From positions 174,512 through 238,511 of the forward strand of contig NZ_SLWQ01000006.1 of NCBI RefSeq assembly GCF_004342425.1: 64,000 bases of DNA, written 5' to 3'. Origin of the DNA: Dokdonella fugitiva (GTDB lineage: Bacteria > Pseudomonadota > Gammaproteobacteria > Xanthomonadales > Rhodanobacteraceae). Each line of letters starts with the position of its first letter. The stretch's first letter is position 1. The notes under the pieces were generated by a model that was given only the letters and a program-made list of their open reading frames with translations, was not told the origin of the DNA and ran no database searches. Positions 61,547 to 64,000 of the stretch are shown piece after piece. The position numbers were made by a program, and so were the translations under genes.

Positions 61547-62788
61547 TCATTCAGCCGCGGGCGCCCTCGCGGCGAAGCGCGCGCCATGCGCCTCGGGTCC
61601 GAACGCCGTCACCAGCGCGAGGAGCACGGCGACCACCGCGATGAAGCTCGCCATCGCGAAGCCGTAGTCGCCGCCGCGCTGGTCGGCGAACCAGTTGAGG
61701 AACGGCGCCGTCGCCGACGCGAGCAGATTGCCGCCCTGGTAGGCGAAGCCGGGCAAGGTTGCGCGCACCGCGTCGGGCGACAACTCGTTGAGGTGGACCG
61801 GCACCACGCCCCAGGCGCCCTGCACCATCACCTGCAGCAGGAACACGCCGACGCCGAGCAGGATCACCGAGCCGCCGAACGCCCACAGCGGGACTGCCGG
61901 CAACGCGAGCAGCGCCGCGGTCACGATCGCGCGCCGTCGCCCGACCTGCTCGGACCAGGAACCGAAGAACAGCCCGCCGACGATCGCGCCGAGGTTCAAC
62001 GTGATCGTGAGCCAGGCGACCGTCTGCGTGTCGAAGTGGTGCTGCTCCTTGAGGAAGGTCGGGTACAGGTCCTGCGAGCCGTGGCTGAACAGGTTGAAGC
62101 ACATCATGAGCACGACGAGGTAGGCGAACAGGCCCCAGCGCCCGCGCATCGTCGCGATGAAGCCCGGGCGCGCCGCGGCCGACGCGCCGCCGGCGGCCGT
62201 CCACACCGGCGACTCGGGCACGTGGCGGCGGATGTACAGCACGAGCAGCGCCGGCAGCGCGCCGACGACGAACATGCCGCGCCAGCCGATATGGTCGAAC
62301 AGCAGCAGGTAGACGAGGCCGCCGAGCAGGTAGCCGCAGGCATAGCCTTCCTGCAACAGCCCGGACACGGCGCCGCGCGCCTTCGGCGGGATCGACTCCA
62401 TCGCGAGCGATGCGCCGATGCCCCACTCGCCGCCCATCGCGATGCCGAACAGCGCGCGGATCACCAGCAGCGCCGCGAGCGACGGCGCGAACGCCGACGC
62501 CGCCTCGAGCACGGCGAACAGCACGATGTCGACCATCAGCACCGGGCGCCGCCCGTAGCGGTCGGCGAGCCGGCCGAACAGCCATGCCCCGAGCGGCCGC
62601 ATCGCCAGCGTGAGCATGAGCGAGAATGCGACCTCGGTCTTGCCGACCTGGAATTCGCGCGCAACCTCGGGGATCACGAAGACGAGCAGGAAGTAGTCGA
62701 ACGCATCGAGCGTCCAGCCGAGGAAGCTCGCCAGCACCACCTTGCGCTGGCGCGCATCGAGTTCGCGCAGGACCGCGAGGAAATTCAT
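61547..62788 (-). CDS. MFS transporter (carboxylate/aromatic-acid:H+ symporter type)
   Basis: A 413-residue inner-membrane protein with about 12 transmembrane helices. MFS signatures: GRLADRYGRRPVL between helices 2 and 3, and RALFGIAMGGEWGIGASLAME in helix 4-5. The latter pattern is typical of the sialate/lactate/aromatic-acid symporter group (NanT, JenJ, PcaK-like). Transport of a monocarboxylate is plausible, but the substrate is not determined. ATG 62788 has GAGG 6 bases upstream. It ends 57 bases before the slyD start; both genes may share a transcript. Confidence 0.88.
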   Translation of the reverse strand: MNFLAVLRELDARQRKVVLASFLGWTLDAFDYFLLVFVIPEVAREFQVGKTEVAFSLMLTLAMRPLGAWLFGRLADRYGRRPVLMVDIVLFAVLEAASAFAPSLAALLVIRALFGIAMGGEWGIGASLAMESIPPKARGAVSGLLQEGYACGYLLGGLVYLLLFDHIGWRGMFVVGALPALLVLYIRRHVPESPVWTAAGGASAAARPGFIATMRGRWGLFAYLVVLMMCFNLFSHGSQDLYPTFLKEQHHFDTQTVAWLTITLNLGAIVGGLFFGSWSEQVGRRRAIVTAALLALPAVPLWAFGGSVILLGVGVFLLQVMVQGAWGVVPVHLNELSPDAVRATLPGFAYQGGNLLASATAPFLNWFADQRGGDYGFAMASFIAVVAVLLALVTAFGPEAHGARFAARAPAAE

Positions 62789-62907
62789 CGACGACCTCGT
62801 CCGGACGAAGGATGCTGAACGCTACCACAGCCCCGTGGGTCCACCGCGCTTCCCGCCGCGCGCACGTGCGGCTACGCTCGCACGTCCAGCACGAGGACGC
62901 CGGCCGC

Positions 62908-63567
62908 ATGCCGCACGCTGCAGACAGGGACATCGCACGCCGCGTGGCCAGCCGCTATCGCCGCCCCTGGCATCGCGACTACGCGCGCGCGAAGCTGCGC
63001 ATGGATCCGGTTTACGACGCGGTCGCAGAGGTCGTCGACGGCGAGCAGCCGCTGCTCGACATCGGCTGCGGACTCGGCCTGCTCGGCTTCTACCTGCGCG
63101 AACGCGGCTGGCGCGGCGACTACCTCGGCGTCGACTTCGACGCATCGAAGGTCGCCGAAGCGCGCCGCGCCGTGAACGGCGAAGCGAACCTCGTGTTCGA
63201 CGACGGCATCGCGCAGCGGCTGCCGCCGTTCCACGGCCATGTCGCGCTGCTCGACGTACTGCACTACCTCGGGCGCGACGAACAGTCCGCACTGCTGCGC
63301 GAAGCAGCCGCCCGCATCGCGCCCGGAGCCGCGCTGGTGGTACGCAGCGTGCTGCGCGATCGCGGCTGGCGCTTCCGCGCGACCGTGGTCGAGGAATGGT
63401 TCCTGTACGCCGTGCGCTGGATGCGCAGCCCGGCGAAGCACTACCCGCTGCGCGCGGACATCGAACAACCCCTGCTCGACGCCGGCCTCGCCGTCGACGT
63501 GCACCCGCTCTGGGGCCGCACGCCGTTCAACAGCTTCGTCATCGTCGCGCGCCGCCCGCGTACGTAG
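62908..63567 (+). CDS. Class I SAM-dependent methyltransferase
   Basis: A 219-residue methyltransferase. Motif I is LLDIGCGLGLLGFYL (about 51-65), motif II YLGVDFDASKVAEARRA, motif IV VALLDVLHYLG. Small molecules or lipids are the likely substrates. The N-terminal YRRPWHRDYARAKLRMDPVY resembles methyltransferases found beside acyl-carrier or aryl-polyene genes in this group, but those genes are not seen here. ATG 62908 with GAGG about 12 bases upstream is chosen. Confidence 0.85.
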   Translation: MPHAADRDIARRVASRYRRPWHRDYARAKLRMDPVYDAVAEVVDGEQPLLDIGCGLGLLGFYLRERGWRGDYLGVDFDASKVAEARRAVNGEANLVFDDGIAQRLPPFHGHVALLDVLHYLGRDEQSALLREAAARIAPGAALVVRSVLRDRGWRFRATVVEEWFLYAVRWMRSPAKHYPLRADIEQPLLDAGLAVDVHPLWGRTPFNSFVIVARRPRT

Positions 63568-63587
63568 GACCGTACGCGCGCAGAAGC

Positions 63588-63634
63588 GCGCGTAGGGCGG
63601 TACGTGCGCCGCGCGTGCCCGCGGGAGCGCCTGG
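63588..63634. repeat. GGCGGTACGTGC repeat copy
   Basis: A variant of the GTAGGGCGGTACGCGC dispersed repeat immediately before the 180-bp tandem array. Together they leave no gene from 63568 to the window end. Confidence 0.65.
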
Positions 63635-64000
63635 CCCGCATCGCCGCGGCGGGACTCGCGCTGCGCGCTCGACCCGCCCTACGCGCTCGAGCCGCCCTAC
63701 GCGCTCGACCGGGCGCCGCGATGCCGCGTAGGGCGGTACGCGCGCAGCGCGTGCCGCCGAAGCGCTCGACAAAAGTGAAAAGATGCACGTTTCCGGGCTT
63801 TGGCTTTACACGTCCCCGCATCGCCGCGGCGGGACTCGCGCTGCGCGCTCGACCCGCCCTACGCGCTCGAGCCGCCCTACGCGCTCGACCGGGCGCCGCG
63901 ATCTCGCGTAGGGCGGTACGCGCGCAGCGCGTGCCGCCGAAGCGCTCGACAAAAGTGAAAAGATGCACGTTTCCGGGCTTTGGCTTTACACGTCCCCGCA
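63635..64000. repeat. 180-bp tandem repeat (two full copies, third begins at window edge)
   Basis: Unit 1 is 63635-63814, unit 2 is 63815-63994 and the first six bases of unit 3 end the window. The two full units differ visibly only near 63723/63903 (GCC against CTC). Each unit holds nested CGCCCTACGCGCTCGA direct repeats, one GTAGGGCGGTACGCGC dispersed unit and an A+T-rich patch with AAAAGTGAAAAGATGCACG. The period is a multiple of three, so frames stay open through it, but no real protein is apparent. Confidence 0.85.

Noticed and set aside
63790..63815. tRNA or attachment site in the A+T-rich patch of the tandem repeat
   Set aside because: No cloverleaf can be drawn, and the patch recurs in each unit.
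63441..63968. 175-residue frame with repeated MHLFTFVERFGGTRCARTALR-like segments
   Set aside because: Produced by the 180-bp tandem repeat and the dispersed GGCGGTACGCGC unit. The period is divisible by three, so the frame stays open by arithmetic.
63635..64000. CRISPR array at the right edge
   Set aside because: The repeat unit is 180 bp and the units are contiguous and nearly identical, with no unique spacers and no cas genes.

Overview
This 64 kb window is bacterial chromosome of high G+C (most coding lines look like 66-72% by eye). It is dense with genes on both strands and has no rRNA, tRNA or CRISPR array that I can recognise. Several signs point to the Xanthomonadales, probably Rhodanobacteraceae and Dokdonella-like: an RpfG-type regulator with a DUF3369 middle domain, leucine dehydrogenase with isovaleryl-CoA dehydrogenase, fused isobutyryl-CoA mutase IcmF, many REP-like palindromes between genes, and three exported proteins that end in the same short [LV]F-x-[DNS]-GF-[DE] tag. 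This placement is an inference from gene content and not a match to a named genome.

Layout. 1-10 kb: end of a TPR protein, an ECF41-type sigma factor with its carboxymuconolactone-decarboxylase partner, a secreted chitinase with LacI-type palindromes upstream, and small stress or housekeeping genes (AHSA1, DUF72, DUF1801, FAD monooxygenase, lipocalin). 10-22 kb: a CPA1 antiporter, a decayed immunity-like gene, a secreted serine hydrolase, a three-gene SPFH/zinc-ribbon/membrane operon, a beta-helix surface protein, a Tat-exported epimerase-like protein and a DUF1801 protein.

22.9-33.5 kb is the accessory part. It holds a two-gene helicase-nuclease pair (PLD-SF2-DUF3427 followed by NERD-UvrD), two more tagged surface proteins, a small membrane protein, IS3 debris and a nucleotidyltransferase with a translationally coupled 51-residue partner. 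The NERD gene and the stretch after it have visibly lower G+C than the rest of the window. This is the best candidate for an undescribed, possibly anti-phage, system.

33.6-53 kb carries branched-chain and acyl-CoA catabolism: IcmF (enlarged by in-frame repeats), leucine dehydrogenase, isovaleryl-CoA dehydrogenase, a thiolase and the carboxyltransferase subunit of methylcrotonyl-CoA carboxylase. Mixed in are a Fpg/Nei DNA glycosylase, a TetR-hydrolase operon with paired operators, and signalling genes (RpfG-like HD-GYP phosphodiesterase, giant beta-propeller histidine kinase).

53-64 kb: Sel1 protein, bactofilin overlapping a zinc-ribbon gene, glutathione reductase, CocE-type peptidase with D-amino-acid dehydrogenase, NlpC/P60 lipoprotein, SlyD, an MFS transporter, a methyltransferase and, at the right edge, a 180-bp tandem repeat that runs out of the window.
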